From NCBI GenBank assembly GCA_014529385.2, contig CM043962.1, positions 125,222,470 to 125,286,469 on the forward strand: a stretch of DNA of 64,000 nucleotides. The letters run 5' to 3'. Of the stretch, positions 62,474 through 64,000 are shown one piece after another. The notes beneath the pieces are model-generated. The model made no database searches, was not told the origin of the DNA, and was given only the letters and a program-made list of their open reading frames with translations. A program made the position numbers and the translations under genes. Every line of letters starts with the position of its first letter. Position 1 is the stretch's first letter. This stretch comes from Adiantum capillus-veneris (Eukaryota > Streptophyta > Polypodiopsida > Polypodiales > Pteridaceae).

Positions 62474-64000
62474 GAGGTCTCCTTCCGATTCGGGAAGAAG
62501 AAGAGAATCCCTACGAAGGGCTCAAGAGTTTACTTCTTGATGATGCATCTCCTTCCCAAATGAGAACTCAAGAGCCTCCATCGAAGAAACGAGAAATAAG
62601 TGAGTCTCCCGCCACCTTGGCGGAGATGGCTCCACGAAGACGGCGGGCTAAACGCTCTCCATCACCACCAAAGCGGAGAAGACCATCGCACTCTTCTCCA
62701 CATCATAATTCAAAGAGGGATGATAAAAAACAAGAGAAGAAAAAGGCGACAAAGAGGACACCCTCTTCTCCATCTTCTTCATCCTCTTCCTCTTATGAAA
62801 GTGATGCTGAAGCCAACGAAGATCAAGACAAGAAAAAGGTGAGAAAGAGGTCACCCTCTTCTCCACCTTCTTCAAATTATTCACCTTCTGAAGAAAGTGA
62901 TGGTGCAACCTTTGAACCATAAAAAAGAAGAGGCCATAGGAAATCCTATGCCGCATGGAAGAGGTCCTCCAAGTTGAGGAAATTCAAAGAGGGAGGGAAG
63001 CACATCTCTTTCCTTACCTATGATGGTACCTTTGGTGCTACGTACAAAGTCTTGGCCTTTATCCAGCAATTCGATGCGGCGTTCTGAGATGAGGGCTTCA
63101 CGGAGTCCTCTAAGCTACGCCATGTAGCTATGCACTTTTAGAAGTCCGCCAGGCAATGGTGGTCAAGCCTATGAGCCAACGGTGAAGCTCCACGAACATG
63201 GAAAGCTTTAAGAGCTTCCATTATGAAGCAGGTTTTGGCCACCGATGCCAAAGACAAAGTACTCACCGAATGGCGAAGCTTAAAGCTCTCTCCCAATGAA
63301 TCCATCCACAAATATGTAGACAAGTTTTGGGACCTACAACTCAAAGCCACTATCTTCAAAAAGTTGGATTTTGGAGATCAAAAGCAACAATTTTGAGCGG
63401 GCTTAACCGAAGAAATGGCGGAGTATGTCAACTCCCAAAGGCCACGTACCACATCGGCGGTAATACACCATACTATGGTGGCCTCTCGAATCAATTTCCA
63501 AACGGGGGCTAAAATAAATAATAAGCCCCCGGAAAACAAGGGTTCCAATGAGCCTAAGGGGAAGGACAATGTCCAAAAGTCTCCTAAGGACAACTCCAAC
63601 AAAGCTAAAGAGAAGGGAGTTTACAATGGTAAGAACAAACTCTCTGCTAAAGAGCTTGAGCGTTATCGCAAGGATAACCGGTGTTTCAAGTGCGGCGAAC
63701 AAGGGCATGCGTACCACGCTTGTCACCAAAAGAAAAACCGCCAAGATCCTCCTAGAGCTTCCTTGGTTGAAATCCAAGAGGAGGAGATTCACCAAACTCA
63801 TCCCAAAGGATCTCCGGTATGCCATGCTTGGGGAAAGGTAAGAGAACATGATGCTTTTATTCTCTTTGACCCTGGTTCTACTCACAATTTTATATCTATA
63901 GAGTTGGCCACCAAGCTAGGCATACAATCCTACGAGATGGGAGATGTGCTACCCGCAGACACTGCCTTCAAGGGGCACGAAGCTTCAGTCACACCCTTAA
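62474..64000 (+). pseudogene. Second chromo-D unit: gag and protease, cut by the window end
   Basis: Continues the frame of 46942-47179 after CACTA-1. It keeps about 130 bases lost from unit 1, encoding a Lys/Arg/Ser-Pro-rich stretch (MAPRRRRAKRSPSPPKRRR). Gag capsid (LTYDGTFGATYKVLAFIQQF), zinc knuckle CFKCGEQGHAYHAC near 63685 and protease DPGSTHNFIS near 63870 follow. Stops at 62920-62922 and 63172-63174 are shared with unit 1; 63085-63087, 63139-63141 (CAG in unit 1) and 63394-63396 are private. Pol and the third LTR are expected beyond 64000. Confidence 0.9.

Overview
The window is nuclear DNA of a land plant and is almost wholly made of transposable elements nested in one another. The evidence is Ty3/gypsy chromoviruses with C-terminal chromodomains, Tat-type Ty3 elements with a second RNase H, a Ty1/copia derivative primed by initiator-Met tRNA, and a 15.3 kb CACTA (En/Spm) DNA transposon with spliced genes. 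I found no intact host gene, rRNA, tRNA or CRISPR array. The element mix would suit a large, repeat-rich genome, possibly a non-seed plant, but I cannot fix the species. Working names used below: H, G, Tat-F2, copia-d, X, chromo-B, TTAA-e, chromo-C, chromo-D, Tat-E, CACTA-1, Tat-F.

Left part (1-10272). A minus-strand gag remnant (H) abuts a 5'-truncated plus-strand chromovirus pol (G) with its 3' LTR. Then comes the 3' end of a minus-strand Tat element (Tat-F2). Its LTR is split by a complete 3.96 kb copia-d (188 bp LTRs, CACAC target duplication) that kept a gag-protease frame but lost integrase and most of the reverse transcriptase.

Middle (10273-29423). Element X has 2.2 kb LTRs and a single unrecognised ORF on the minus strand. 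One X LTR carries chromo-B (GCTTT duplication, 1.1 kb LTRs, RNase H deleted) and a 1.34 kb terminal-inverted-repeat element (TTAA-e). The other X LTR preserves both empty sites. X abuts chromo-C, a minus-strand element reduced to gag plus the chromodomain tail between 2.1 kb LTRs. A kilobase of low-complexity sequence follows, ending in a coiled-coil exon-like relic.

Right part (30442-64000). Chromo-D has the order LTR - internal - LTR - internal, the signature of LTR-LTR recombination. Its first internal region carries Tat-E (35705-43259), which has the best-preserved pol of the window, an open frame of 1177 codons with reverse transcriptase, two RNase H domains and integrase. Its second internal region carries CACTA-1 (47180-62470, AAA duplication). 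CACTA-1 holds a tnpA-like gene and a tnpD-like transposase gene on the minus strand, palindromic subterminal repeats, and a fragment of a heavy-metal-associated (HMA) protein gene captured from the host. Tat-F (48586-57297) sits inside the tnpA exon.

Four insertions are supported twice, by target duplications and by either an uninterrupted copy elsewhere in the window or continuity of the interrupted reading frame. Order of events in the right part: chromo-D first, its tandem doubling, then CACTA-1 into the second copy, then Tat-F into CACTA-1; Tat-E entered the first copy independently. All coding capacity seen belongs to transposition. Most genes carry nonsense codons.
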